From Rhyzopertha dominica (Eukaryota > Arthropoda > Insecta > Coleoptera > Bostrichidae), in NCBI GenBank assembly GCA_025024175.1, contig QCXZ01000001.1, forward strand, positions 25,538,942 to 25,602,941: a stretch of 64,000 bases of DNA, given 5' to 3'. The notes under the pieces were generated by a model that saw only the letters and a list, made by a program, of their open reading frames with translations, made no database searches and was not told the origin of the DNA. Within the stretch, counting starts at the first letter, position 1, and the number at the start of each line of letters is the position of its first letter. Positions 33,991 to 46,096 of the stretch are shown piece by piece. The position numbers and the translations under genes are program-made.

Positions 33991-36750
33991 ATGCATGCTT
34001 CTTATTTTTTCTTCTAAAACTTGATAGAAGTAAGATAACTATGTCCATTTTTGTACACAGCCATTCATACAATATCAAACATAAATGGAATTACACCCGC
34101 AGTGAACTTGCTCAAGACGGAGTTTTGGGTCGGTTACAAGTAGATTCTACTCAGTTTAATGGAAAAGCAACTACAAGTCTCTTTATAGTGTCCACAGCAG
34201 CTTACTGTTCATAAAAAATACATCATACATCTTCGTCATTACAGCTTATGGTATGCTACGGCGACCGACTAATAACGTATTTGGTTAAACTGATACGTTA
34301 TTACGACACAATTATACCAGACGCTAATAATACCATCTTTTATTTTCATTATATATGATATAGTTAAATATGATACTTGGTGGTCCTAAATGTAATGGAG
34401 AATCCGAAAAACAGTATATAATAGGTAAATAAGTACAATGTATCCTAAATAAAATCAGTGCTTTGAAATTTTACATTTTTAAATGTTGCATGAATTCAAG
34501 TTGAACCAATTAATGAATTACAATTATTGCAACTGTACTGTGAGTTGATCGAAATCTATAAAGAGTCACATGGCTGCGTTGGCAATGAATTTCATGGCTT
34601 CTTCAGCGCTACTCGTAGTACTACAGCTCTTACGATGTCCTGTCGTAAACGTGAAATATCGTATATCGTTAAAAAGGAAATCATGTGTCAGATGCAGAAC
34701 TCCTTGGGGTATTTTATTTTACTGAGAAAACCACTAGCCCTGTTTTTCTGACAGGGGTAGACGTTTACGGCAGTCTCTATGGAAAAAAACATATTGCTTG
34801 AAAAACCATTATGTGGATTGTTCGAATGAGGGCACCTACCAACACTTGTTTTGCTGCTATATTAGCAACGCGTCCTTGTTAGAAAAANATGCCTACAATC
34901 GGTCTTGTAAGCCAGCAAATATTGCAAAGATACGTTCTGTTTGTAAGTACCAAGTTGACGACAATAAAATATAGCCATCAACATAGCATAATAACATAAA
35001 TACTCCAAAATAGTTGTTTCAATAATTGTATTAAGTGTCTGTAATAGAGGGAGTACAAAAATGATTCCGTTGAGGTATTAATAAATTATTAATAAAATAA
35101 TTGCCTGCAAACTGCAATGGTGCATGAGAGCAAACAGTACTTCTATTTACATACTTAACGCAGCGTTAAAGAGAAAAGTTTGAAACAAACTTATTTATCA
35201 AGAACAAATTGTGACATATACATCACTCTAGCAGAGACATTTTCTAATAAGGCCAAAAATGTTAACTCGGCTGCGTTATTTGCAATTAGCTCCTACTTCT
35301 TACTAATTACCACCAGCTAACGGAACGCCCTTCCCTGCACGCAATTTATTTCAACGCAGTTGGTGAAAACTCCGCGCAGTGCAGACAAATAACTTGCTAA
35401 GGAAGTGGAAGTTTCCGCTGTATGGTAACAGTTTAAGCAGCAAAGTCAGAAATTGTGCTACAGTCTTGACTGTAACGTCCAGACACCTGCACTCTTGTTC
35501 ATATACTATATCATCAGAGTAATTCAACTTGAAACGCAGATTGTGTTTTGTTCAATATGAAGGTAATCATTATAAAATTGGAATAGATAGTAGAGAAAGT
35601 AACTTAAACTGTTACTCATGTAATAATATGCACTTATAACAGAACCTGACCACTAGATCCTCAAGACGTAAATAATTGTTTATAACTTTTAATTTAGTTA
35701 TAGGCAGGGGCAACTAACTGCCGTGATAGTACAAAAAAGTGGATGTTTTGCAATAAATATCCCTCAACATCCTACAGAAATCGCAGAAATGTAGGTTACA
35801 AAAACATAAGGGGTTGTAATTGATTAATAATTACTTTAACTAATAGTATTTTTACTGAAAGTCGGGACCCGAAAACGCAAAACTAAAGTTGATAAGAGGG
35901 TAGGTACTTATGCATTTTTACAGCCAGGTAAATAGAACTTTTTTGAAAACCGATTTCATTTGTGTAACTTCACCCTTGAGTAGGCATCTTTTAATGTTTG
36001 ACTGAAAAATAATTTCATATTACATACAAAATTCAGGATTAATGTTATACTCTCGTAATCTAACAATCCAAGGAATTCAAAAAACTCCGAAAACTTAAAT
36101 AATCGACAGAATATGTTAACCGTTACTTACAATTGCTACAGACATCAAAGTCAATAAACGGTAGATAGAATTTTCAATATTAACAAAATACATACGTCCT
36201 AAGGCAAACACAAGTTGAAAGACATTTGTGCTACAATCCGCTAAAAATTTTTAGAGATTACAATTTACAAGCGGTATAAAGATGTTATAGGTGCCTCTTA
36301 TCAGGTTATCTCTGTATTAATTAATTGATTAACTAATTAATTAAGCTATAGTATAAGCTGAAGTCGCTTATTGTGCGATGTGTGAACTCTATGTAAATTA
36401 AAGTATAAGTATAAATAACTGACAGTGAGACACTAAAGAGTTTCAGCTGACAAAGTAGGAACTGATATAGATATCCTTCAGAAGCTAATCTCCCAAAATC
36501 GGAACAGTCTGATAGTCTGAAACGACATTGTGAATGTGTACAATCTAGTTTTCTACGATTCGTTCAATAATTATATCAATGAAAATTATTCAATACAAAA
36601 TAAAAAAAATTTTGGTTCCCCGTAGTTTTTAACTGTTGATTAAACAGCAAGCCAAAAGTTCTAAATTTTTTCAAATGCTTTTGTTGTCAATAATTATTTT
36701 TCGTTAGTCCGTTAGTATAATAAATGAGATACTAGATCAAAATATTTGAC
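33991..36750. other. AT-rich intergenic DNA
   Basis: A 60-bp segment at 34231-34290 is shared with 63425-63484 in reverse orientation (see that entry). The 74-codon frame at 34527-34751 is unrecognised. No other signal. Confidence 0.4.
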
Positions 36751-36789
36751 ATTAAGGCTCTTCGTTATAAAAATTAGTAGATAAAAAAG

Positions 36790-37290
36790 TGTAAAAAACA
36801 ACACAGTAATTCCTTTTGTTTGTTACAATTTGGACGTTTTCCTCCTGGAAAGAGGCCCTGGAGCCTGTTCTGGAGTTCTGAATGGTTTTACCATATACAT
36901 CTGCATACCCTCTTGGCATATACTCTATCAACAGGATACCTTCATTTTCCATAAGACTGTTGACAGCACTTTTTCCCCTGAAGACTGTCTTGGCTTTTTT
37001 TAAACCAAGAGGAACGCTTATAAACCCACTACATGGGTTATCTTTTTGAAAGTGGGTCCCAGTGATAAACGCATATCTCATTGTAGTCACAATTATCGAG
37101 AAAAAGCCGTTGTCATCTTGTAAAGCGGTCAAATTTTCTTGCGCAATTTACTTCATTGTCTGTTTCTATTCCTGTGCAAGCAATCTAGCTATCCACTGTA
37201 AAGACACCTTTTTCATACACAAATCACCATGCAATTCATGTAAAGACATTTCCATGGCAATAAGTGAGATATTCAACCGTCGATCTCTAA
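36790..37290 (-). pseudogene. Mariner-type transposase relic
   Basis: The 126-codon minus frame at 37132-36752 contains KAKTVFRGKS and EGILLIEYMPRGY. The latter matches the region after the first catalytic acid of mariner transposases (GILLIDYLPRG). Reading the overlapping frame just upstream gives VYHWDPLSKR, like the mariner HHYDPESK box. Frameshifts mix the two frames. The second and third catalytic Asp segments are missing, and no inverted repeats were found, so this is a fragment. Confidence 0.65.
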
Positions 37291-39310
37291 GCACCAGTTT
37301 TCAACTTCTTGAACGTTTTCTGCAGTTTGTGCTTCAAGTGGTAGAATAGAAACTGTTTACACCAAAATTTTATTTTAAAATAACTAGGGGCATTTTGCGT
37401 ATAGTTACACGGCAACCATTCACTCATGTATAATTATAGAACCATTACATTTTTTTTTATTAAAATGTTTATTAAACTAGGCTGTACTAATTTAGTTTCA
37501 TTCATTTTGCAACACAAATTTCTTATATGAACTGCTATAAACGTTATGATTTGCATGTAATTTACTCTATCAATTTAAAAATGTCACACAAACCTGACAA
37601 CAAACTCGTCATAAACTTTCTTTTGTTTCATGGCTAGGTAGATTTCTCTTTAGATTGCCTTCTTAAAAAAATGATGCTGAAGCTCATAGCTAACGCGGCT
37701 AATGAGAAAAGTAATAAAATATAACTACAGTGAGAATACATCACGAATAATTGTCGATACCGTGTTCACCGTTTCACGATTTTGAAAAATTCTACTATTG
37801 TTTTGTTACCCAACAATCTAGTTTCTTAGTGGAGAAAGAATGCAATGAAGCAGATGAAATAAATGGAAGGGCGGACTAAGACGGTATCATCAAAGGCTAG
37901 AATATATCTTACTCATTACTATAAGTACCAACTTCAAACTAAATAAGTTCAGAATAGCAATTTTGTACACCTACAACCTGTAGCTAATATATTAAGTGCG
38001 TACTGTATATTGTGCATTATAAAAATCTTTGTTATTAGAGCGGTATGAATCACTATTTTAAATGTCATTAACATTTTGCGAAATACCTGTTACCCGTGTA
38101 AAAATGAAAACTAGGAGAGAATTTTAGAATGCATCACCTGTAAAATCAATACTTGGTGACAGTTGTAGGTACTGTAAATAATTTATAAATGACGACTAAG
38201 CTATACCTTTAAGTACTTGAATAACAAGTAAATTGGTTGCGATGTAATTATTCAAAACCAAACAAGTTAGTTGGGAAATGCCAAACTGAAAGACTATTCT
38301 TTCTGTATGGTATATGGTGATATCAATGCACCAAGAATGTGAATTCTACAAACCGATATTTATTCGCTATAGAGAAAACAATGGTATGTACATCTCTAAA
38401 CAATTCTGATGGAAATTTTGGCGCAAATTTTGTCGGAAGTGTAAAATGTGAATAAAAGCAACCGAAATATATACCTTACGAGCAATGGATAAATATTATC
38501 AATAATAATGCTAATAAAAATCTAAAAATCAGGTATTTATGTTAATATATTATAAACGTCTCTTTCCATCACCTCTAGAAATTGGGCACCTTTGATATCA
38601 ATTATGTATGAGTAATCTACTGACTAAAATTAAATTAACATTTTACTTTTCATACGAACGCTTTATCAATAATGATTATAGCGTATAAATGAGAAGTTTC
38701 ACAATAATGGATAACGTTTTGGGACAATTGTGGGGGACCAAACCAAAATTCTAAATTAAAAGGCAAAACAGAGCTCATCAAAACTTGTACGAAATAGAAA
38801 ATCCCTTACCTAGTGTTCGTAGCTTTCGAAGGTCCCTAAAATCCAAGCAATCGTCTCATACATCCCCCATCAGCATAAAATCAGGATGAATCGGTTCGAA
38901 GTCGCAATATTGGCACATTCTCACACATACATCTACGTGTTGCGGTCAACTATGGCACCTAAGTAACGCGTTCAGGTAGAAAGCAGGGGAGCGCGCGGTA
39001 CTGCGAGCTTTCAGTTCGCTACTGAAGCTCGAAAGCTTCCTTGGCGGTGTTGCCGCGGGCGCAAGCTTATAGGTCGGTGCCAGGAATAGCGTGAACGTTC
39101 TTGCGGCAATAAAAGCGTATGTCTAATTTATTTATGTTTGCGATTCAATAATTCAATACATTCATTTTGTTATGGTATGTTTAATACGAACAGTGACCAT
39201 AACATTTACTTCCTCGTACTTAGCAAGAATTTATAAATAAAATATATTCCAAACAAAATCATTGTCTCAAAAAGTACTACGCTATAGCTGGGTCCATCAC
39301 CACAAAACTG
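37291..39310. other. AT-rich intergenic DNA with a CpG-rich patch at 38940-39120
   Basis: The patch at 38940-39120 is clearly richer in CG, with GCGCGCGG and GCCGCGGGC words, and may be regulatory. No frame is recognised. Confidence 0.35.
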
Positions 39311-39314
39311 TCTG

Positions 39315-39770
39315 GAACGTGCTCTTTTAACGGGAAGTTTGTATTAACGTGTTCCAGATAGGTTGTATGGGATCAAGATTTGCGTTCCTTGGTGGCCCAT
39401 TAGTACCAATAAATGGTGCAAATGGCTTTATATTATCTTGTACCACCTCCCCTCCATACCCCTGCACAGTTAAGGCTGCGCCACTAATTCCGTGCGTGCA
39501 CCAAACTTATGCGTCTCAGGATGTAACGGCGTCTCCACCAAAAGTTAATCTGGCAGTTATCTACTCTGCGAACTAGAAGACGTCTGGAACCTTTAGATAT
39601 CTCATATCTGTGATTAGTATTTGCAGCTCTATACCAATACGATCTCTTAGCGTAACAATTAAAGAAATATAAGTCAGCCCTATGGGATTAATAAATCTGA
39701 AAGGTCCCGTCCAGGTGGCCTTAGATAAAACCAAGTTTTCTGAAACATCCTCAATGCCCTGCTCATTATT
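39315..39770 (-). pseudogene. Unidentified coding relic
   Basis: One minus frame stays coding-like across about 150 codons with only four stops: a 46-codon open piece (containing ATWTGPFRFINPIGLTYIS), then two short pieces, then a 62-codon piece (containing GAALTVQGYGG and FAPFIGTNGPPRNAN). After a frameshift it seems to continue as NFPLKEHVPDSFVV. Composition is higher in GC than its surroundings. I do not recognise the protein. A decayed element or viral gene, or a host pseudogene, are all possible. The plus frame 39349-39576 overlaps it and is probably a shadow. Confidence 0.35.
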
Positions 39771-42345
39771 GTACGATTATATCAGTAACTTCGTCCTACT
39801 TTAACGACAGTTGCGGTAAAAATAGATTCATGTTCAGTTAACTACCATAAATTATCAAACAGGGAAAATATAAAAGTAACACACCAAAAGAAACACCACA
39901 AACTGATTGAATTAATAAAAATATAATTCAGCAATAAATATGAAATCTAATATGTACTAAGAGTGAGACAATTAGTTAGAAGAGTTGGTAAATGGAAGCG
40001 CAGCAGTTCCTTTTGAGCAAGAAAAACACTGTTCTCGATAGAGGAAGATCCCAAGAACAAACATATTGAGTATACCTCAGTACAATTAAATGNTCTCATT
40101 TGTACAACCGTGAAAATATTTTTCAGTCCAGCAGTAANCAGTAGATTCCATTGGCATGCCAATATGATAATTGCAACGTAAGTTCAACAAAGTAACACCA
40201 ACCATTGATAGTTTAACGTCTTTAGTCGAAAGTAATTGGATCTACTCTATTAGTTGGGGTTATTAAAAGTGCGTGCGAAGATGTATGTGTACATATCAAT
40301 TTCGCTCAAATTAATGGTTTCAAAATATCATTTAAGAATTACCTTTCTTAGAGCAAATATAAAAATAGCAACTCAAAACGTAAAGAGAATACGATTAATT
40401 TGTAGCAATGTACCTTCTGTCTAATTGCCTGTATAATTTTGTACTCAAAGTAGCATAGCGTGACAAAAATTCATTTGTCGTTAATTTTCTAAAGAACGAA
40501 ATATCAACATGAATTCGTAAACTGATTAATTTTAATGTGGGAGTTGAAGTATACCATTTGGGTGTGGGAGTTGAAATACTCCATTAAGAATTTAAATGAT
40601 AATGAAGTTATTTAAATGCCACGGCGCTTTAACTACCTACGCAACTAAACGTTGTAAACTAACTACAGAACATATCAGTACAGTTAATAATCAGCCATTC
40701 AGTTTTCAAGCCACTATAAAGATGAACTAACGAAAATGGTTTAACATTATCAATACTACAACAATCAGAATGAACATCGAAAACCTTACATCAAATCAAC
40801 ACAAAGTCTATTATAATTAAATACCGTATGCTTTCTCTTAATAGGATTCGAGTGTGAACAAGGTAGACCAAGTAATACAACTTAGGTTATAAAAATAATA
40901 ACTGAATATGGGTCAACAGTAAAAGATCGTCTCTGGAAGGTGCCAGTCTGAAGAAGCTAAGAACTTGAAGTACTAATACAGCACACGAATCTGCAATAAA
41001 TGCGAAATGCAAGAGTAAAAATCTTTTGTCGAGGTCGACTAGAAATATAGCGATAGTACCTATATCGGCTAGCTTCACGCACAATATTTACAGATCCAAT
41101 AAAGTATTTCAAGAAATGGTTATGAAATATTGTTCAATAGGCTTTCACGGCCGTCTTCTTTTGGGCTGACAGCAAGATAGGAATGAAAAAATTAAAATAA
41201 GTTATATTTTTAGAGGTAAATAATAGTAAAACGTAAAATTGTATTCATTAAACTGTAGAATATACCACGTGGAAAACAACGATCATAACTTAAGCACCCT
41301 GTAAAATGCATTTTATGGTGATCCAAACTTATTTAAAAATCATTGTAATGCTGTAATAAACATCAATATTTTATAACAAACAAAAATATTAATACATAGT
41401 TTTTATGTTCTTAACAAGAGACATAGAATGGCTTAGATAAACATTTTTTAAATTCAATGCTGTTTAGTGTTAAGAATGTAGGTAGGTTGTCCCTTGTACA
41501 AGTTATGGGAAGGGTTTTGCTATTAGTATTGTATTGCAGCAGATCACATGGTGATCGTTTTCTACGCAGTTACTCCATCCTGTTAAAGTAAATAAATCAA
41601 CAACTAAAGACAACTACGTCATATCGACAGCCATTTGGTAGAAATGTTTGCCGCAGTATCTTCCATTATCATCATGCAGGTAAAAACAAAGTTAGTGCAG
41701 GGTGATATCCAAAAGGTGTCAGCAGTTCAGCGACGTAATCGTCCTATCTGGAGATGCAATTATACGTCTTTTTATATCATAGCAATTTTCTCTTAAGAGA
41801 AGTCGATAAGGTGGGGCTAAAAAATTGTAAACTAACTAGAATCATTTGCATATCATCATATTTATGAAGGCGAATGCTTTCAGCGTCCGTAATATAAGAT
41901 CATATGTTCACAATCACACTATCACAATCAAACACGGACAAAAATTATTAATTCGATTACTTCTGTAATCTTTGTTAAGGCAGAGAACCTCAAGAAATTG
42001 TCTGACACGAGTTCAAACAATTTGTTTTCAAAATTTAGTTTCAGGTCGTATCTGACAATTCTCTGAAGTTCTTTTCTTTGATAAAGATTAGAGGGGGTGC
42101 TCGGGATTGTGTGTATTCGACAGAATTTGCAAAAGAGTGTTCACATTTGATTAAGATCATTAAAAAATTAATTCAAGTTCGATACAAGCTTTTGTCAAAT
42201 ACATTCCTTTACTTTTTATACATAAGAGATCCGGGTCCTCGAACCCGGGCGCCTCCGAAAGTCACGGGCCCGCGGAGAAAAACTGTCCAGCTCTCTCTAT
42301 GCCCGTGTTAATAAGCCTATATTAATCCTAAGCATCAACGACAGC
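39771..42345. other. AT-rich intergenic DNA
   Basis: No gene is recognised. Reading frames here (for example 40887-41084) are short and unremarkable. A short GC-rich stretch at 42225-42300 leads into the LINE relic that follows. Confidence 0.4.
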
Positions 42346-42349
42346 CAAA

Positions 42350-42800
42350 CGGCACTGAGAGAGCCTTGCAAAGCAGCACTATACGCTCTAAGATGGTAAA
42401 TGAATGGTTGCACTTTTATCTCGAAACTTTTATCTTGAAAGCACACAATAGAGCTATTCCAGAGCAATGAGAGAGCAGATCCACTAGCAAAAGGGGGAGC
42501 TAAAGAACCTTTACTAGGGCCTGAGGTTACCTCTGGACCGGCATAGCAGAAAGGAACATCATAACTTTAATTGATAGACGTCCCCGGTCTACGACAAACA
42601 TGTATGATCAGCTGACGTGTAACTGGTGTAGCAAGTGATGCTGCATGCCGGAAGTTCCTGGAAGAGGATAAAACTTCCTGCCATATGTGAAACCCACTAC
42701 TCTTGGAGAAAAACTTTCTTTGGGGTACCATACTTCCTAGGAGGATACTTGGGACAGAATATGTTGAAGCTTCAGTGGGCTCTCAACACAATTGCTTATG
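42350..42800 (+). pseudogene. LINE ORF2 C-terminus: RNase H and zinc knuckle relic
   Basis: Near 42447-42545 the plus strand reads SNERADPLAKGGAKEPLLGP, matching the GNERADELAKEGA segment of RNase H in I/R1/LOA-type LINEs. About 75 bp upstream is KAALYALRW, like the QAALKAL helix of the same domain. Near 42645-42770 comes KFLEEDKTSCHICETHYSWR followed by FFGVPYFLGGYL, which resembles the C-terminal CxxC...H...C region of these ORF2 proteins. The 88-codon frame 42635-42901 contains this last part. Stops and indels are frequent; it is a fragment. Confidence 0.6.
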
Positions 42801-42901
42801 GAATAATCTTATTTATAATATATGTAGTTCTGAATAAATCTTGTCATTGGCCACTACCATTCTCAATTTATGAAAATGTACTTTTGGAGGATGCCGCATG
42901 A

Positions 42902-44895
42902 TAGCTATGATTTGGATACATTCCCAACCATCTCCTTTCAAGGCATTTCTTTTTAGGGCAATAACAGGCTTGATGTGAATTAGGTTGTGTTACAAGCTCG
43001 CAACGTTTATTAAGATACTTGTTGCTGGAAATACGTCACAATTACTCACTTAGAGACGGAGTTGCCTGAAGGAAAGGATACCTGCAGAACTAAGTTTTTG
43101 CCCAATGAGCGTGCTTTGTCGAACAGAAATTATTTTTTTTTACTAGGCTGCGTTTACCAATTATTTTAGGAGAATAATTGTATTACTGTTCTTAAAGCCT
43201 AGAAAAAGGACTTGAGGCAAATTAAAAATACATAGTGCGCATATACCTTAATATAGATTTATATAACATGCTTTCTAGTTACGATATTCACAATAAATTT
43301 CCTTACATTAATAAGTATTAGTAGGCGTAGGGTGAAGCTTGCAATAGCACTTTGATATATAAAAACATATTTGCATTACAGAAATTGAAAATGACAGAAT
43401 CACTTGTTGGCCATGCTTTAAATCAGCATAGTCTTTGAATGGTATGATCCACTTTTTCAGACTTACAAATATAATAGAAGAAATGAATCTCTACAAAAGT
43501 ATTTGAGTTCCAAATCCTATGATTACAATTACCAGATCCCATTTATAATCCGATGATGGAAATTTAAGGACAAGGGTTTCACCCTTCTATAGTTAGTTAA
43601 CGAGTGTTTGTATGCTTCAGATGTGGCTAATAAGAAATTCGAAAATAATAAACCTCTCCTAATGACATGACAACTTATCGGGTGCAAAACCCAAGCGATG
43701 TTGTAAAAATCGACAATTTCCACGAAAATTCGCCGTGAACGACAACGCCGTCCATCGGCGTCCCGCTATCGACCACGTTGCGTTTCGTACTCCCAGACCA
43801 CCCAGTGTATGGATCGGTGGTGCCCCCGTTGGTGGTTGGCTAGACAGACATACAGAAAACGGGGTTATTTCGGGAGGCAAGGGTGCTAACCATTTTAGTG
43901 AATGAACTTCATAGGTATAACGCGCCGGACGGGTAAGGGAATCGATGGCGGCTGAACTTGCCAAAAAAGCCGACTCGATTTGCTTGTCCGATCGGGATAG
44001 CTCTTGAAAGCGTGACTTGTGGCAGTCACACACATCGCGCTGAATTTTTTTTTGAGTCGGTGGGTGTGCCGCTTAATAGCAAGGGTAGGTATCACTATCT
44101 GGAATAAATGATTCGTGTTGTATACGCACACGTACAATATTGGGGTTAAATGTACAAGAATAATGTCTGTTGAAGACTGGCTTTTACAAGTGACAAAATT
44201 TTCACTTTTTTATGTATTTCAAGAGTTTGAAAAGTAATTTGAGCCTTTTCTCAAGTATTCTAAAAGTACACTACTAACTTTCGACATATTAGTTTCTAAC
44301 TACCTAATTTCTGAAAAACAAGCAACGATAACAAACAATATACAAATGGGGATTGTTAAATGGTAATAGACTTTTTTCAACTCAGTTCAATGCACATTTT
44401 GGTTTTTACAAACGTTAATGGCTTACTAGATATTAAAAAAAAACTAATTTTTTGCTATTTCTTCATCCCCTTTTATCTCGTTAATTTCTTATTTTAGTAA
44501 TTTAGCTTTAAGAACATATTGTGCTCCACTTTGTTATGCATTTTGTAATTTTTGAGATATCACTATCCAGCAATATGATACCCGGCATTTTTTTTCTTTC
44601 AAATAGTTAGACAAGCCAATATAATACATTATTTATTGTTACTGACATTTAGCTACAAATAAGCATTAACAATCAGTAACGCATTTATAAGTAAAAAATT
44701 TAGTTTTCGAACCAAGAATATTATGACATTTAGTCTAGAGTATCTGAAAAATCACTAGCAAGATACCCATTATCTTCTTCAAGACAATTGAAAAAGCTTT
44801 AGGAACTAACAGGTTGGTCAATGGATATAGACGTAACTACACATACAAATATTTTGGGTTGCGTAAACATAAAGCCTTCATCTATAGATTGTAAA
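42902..44895. other. Intergenic DNA with a GC-rich patch
   Basis: The segment at 43680-44060 is markedly richer in CG and keeps a 124-codon minus frame open (44033-43659), with no recognisable domain. It could be a regulatory CpG-rich block or an unknown exon. The rest is AT-rich and empty. Confidence 0.35.
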
Positions 44896-44899
44896 ATTG

Positions 44900-45060
44900 C
44901 TTGAAAGACTGGCATTTCTCAACGTACGGTGGTAAGAACATTAAAATCGCATAGACTTCATTTATGGAAGTTTGCAGTTAGCAAAATGTTACATGCTGAG
45001 GATGGTGTTACTTGAAGGTTATGTGGTCGGATGAAACGAAATTGCGGTAGGCATATTTAA
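44900..45060 (+). pseudogene. Tc1-like transposase relic interrupted by the ribozyme composite
   Basis: The frame reads TGISQRTVVRTLKSHRLHLW, a second helix-turn-helix of Tc1-like transposases. This is followed by MWSDETK, the box holding the first catalytic Asp (WSDE). About 75 bp further on, the composite at 45138 is inserted. The remaining catalytic parts are not seen on the other side. Confidence 0.5.
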
Positions 45061-45123
45061 TCAACAAAATAAATATCTCCGCAATGTACAGCGAAGAAAA
45101 CCTCATATCAAATTCTGGTTTAA

Positions 45124-45137
45124 TAATAATAATAGTA
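45124..45137. repeat. Probable target duplication of composite, left
   Basis: TAATAATAATAGTA is repeated at 46083-46096. It lies in an AAT microsatellite-like run, so slippage is possible. Confidence 0.6.
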
Positions 45138-45146
45138 AAATGCATG

Positions 45147-45252
45147 TCTATGCTGTGCTGTCTACACCTCAACCAACTGCAGATAGTACTATTTCGCTGT
45201 CATTACAGCTCATCAGTGCAGTTTAGGTCTAGTGTAGACAACACGGCATAGA
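45147..45252 (-). ncRNA. Type I hammerhead ribozyme, intact core (tandem unit 1)
   Basis: CUGAUGA is at 45210-45216 and GAAA at 45192-45195; predicted cleavage is between the bases paired to 45182 and 45181. All three stems pair as in the 28-kb copy. It bounds a 352-nt unit together with the ribozyme at 45499. Confidence 0.93.
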
Positions 45253-45498
45253 CCTGGTTTTGCTTATATACCAAAGCAATGGTATGATGAAAGTAAGAAA
45301 TTAGAATGGCAATGCCATCTGTCAGCATTACACTGACATGATGACAGAGCCACCTAGCTGCCTTAATGGGAACTACTTCCTAAAGGAAGTGACCTGTAGC
45401 CTGACAAATTGGCATGCAACTGCATACTTCAATTTGACAGCAGGCCCCCACGGCACTTTTTGCTGACGGGCAAGAACCAACATACAATAAAATGCATG

Positions 45499-45604
45499 TC
45501 TATGCTGTGCTGTCTACACCTCAACCAACTGCAGATAGTACTATTTCGCTGTCATTACAGCTCATCAGTGCAGTTTAGGTCTAGTGTAGACAACACGGCA
45601 TAGA
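45499..45604 (-). ncRNA. Type I hammerhead ribozyme, intact core (tandem unit 2)
   Basis: Same sequence and orientation as the unit at 45147, 352 bp away. Cleavage of a transcript at both sites would release a 352-nt linear monomer with ends suited to circularisation. Confidence 0.93.
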
Positions 45605-45768
45605 CCTGGTTTTGCTTATATACCAAAGCAATGGTATATAGGAAGTAGTTCCCATTAAGGCAGCTAGGTGGCTTTGTCATCATGTCAGTGTAATGCTGAC
45701 AGATGGCATTGCCATTCTAATTTCTTACTTTCATCATACCATTGCTTTGGTATATAAGCAAAACCAGG

Positions 45769-45874
45769 TCTATGCCGTGTTGTCTACACTAGACCTAAAC
45801 TGCACTGATGAGCTGTAATGACAGCGAAATAGTACTATCTGCAGTTGGTTGAGGTGTAGACAGCACAGCATAGA
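45769..45874 (+). ncRNA. Type I hammerhead ribozyme, intact core (inverted unit)
   Basis: CUGAUGA is at 45805-45811, stem II GCUGU-AAUG-ACAGC, and GAAA at 45826-45829. Stem III is AUAGUACUAU, and cleavage is predicted after C45839 in AUC. Inner stem I is ACUGCA/UGCAGU and outer stem I GUCUACAC/GUGUAGAC. The outer stem extends to 21 positions with one mismatch and one G-U pair. TATATAAG lies at 45751, about 18 bp upstream of the 5' edge. Confidence 0.93.
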
Positions 45875-46082
45875 CATGCATTTTATTGTATGTTGGTTCT
45901 TGCCCGTCAGCAAAAAGTGCCGTGGGGGCCTGCTGTCAAATTGAAGTATGCAGTTGCATGCCAATTTGTCAGGCTACAGGTCACTTCCTTTAGGAAGTAG
46001 TTCCCATTAAGGCAGCTAGGTGGCTTTGTCATCATGTCAGTGTAATGCTGACAGATGGCATTGCCATTCTAATTTCTTACTT

Positions 46083-46096
46083 TAATAATAATAGTA
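46083..46096. repeat. Probable target duplication of composite, right
   Basis: TAATAATAATAGTA, matching 45124-45137. Confidence 0.6.

Larger units (their letters stand above)
45138..46082. mobile_element. Composite of three hammerhead repeat units: tandem pair plus inverted duplication
   Basis: Reading the plus strand: a minus-oriented ribozyme (45147-45252) and its 352-bp unit, a second minus-oriented ribozyme (45499-45604) in direct repeat, a 98-bp spacer of body sequence (45638-45735), then a plus-oriented ribozyme (45769-45874) and body. The arms 45291-45637 and 45736-46082 are inverted copies with a single mismatch that I can find. The whole block is flanked by a probable 14-bp duplication. 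The identical 64-residue frames 45409-45603 (+) and 45770-45964 (-) are by-products of this symmetry. Near-identity of the arms implies a very recent duplication or gene conversion. Confidence 0.9.

Noticed and set aside
42204..42310. rRNA-like GC-rich segment
   Set aside because: No recognisable rRNA core sequence; it is short and adjoins a LINE relic.
43659..44137. Overlapping minus frames of 124 and 80 residues in a GC-rich patch
   Set aside because: No domain is recognised and both frames are open together, which is expected where stop codons are rare because of composition.
45409..45964. Two identical 64-residue open frames on opposite strands
   Set aside because: They are produced by the inverted duplication and run through the ribozyme; they do not look like protein genes.
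45138..46082. CRISPR array or terminal-inverted-repeat DNA transposon
   Set aside because: Repeats are few, long and partly inverted in a eukaryotic context, and the inverted repeats within units are explained by ribozyme stem I.
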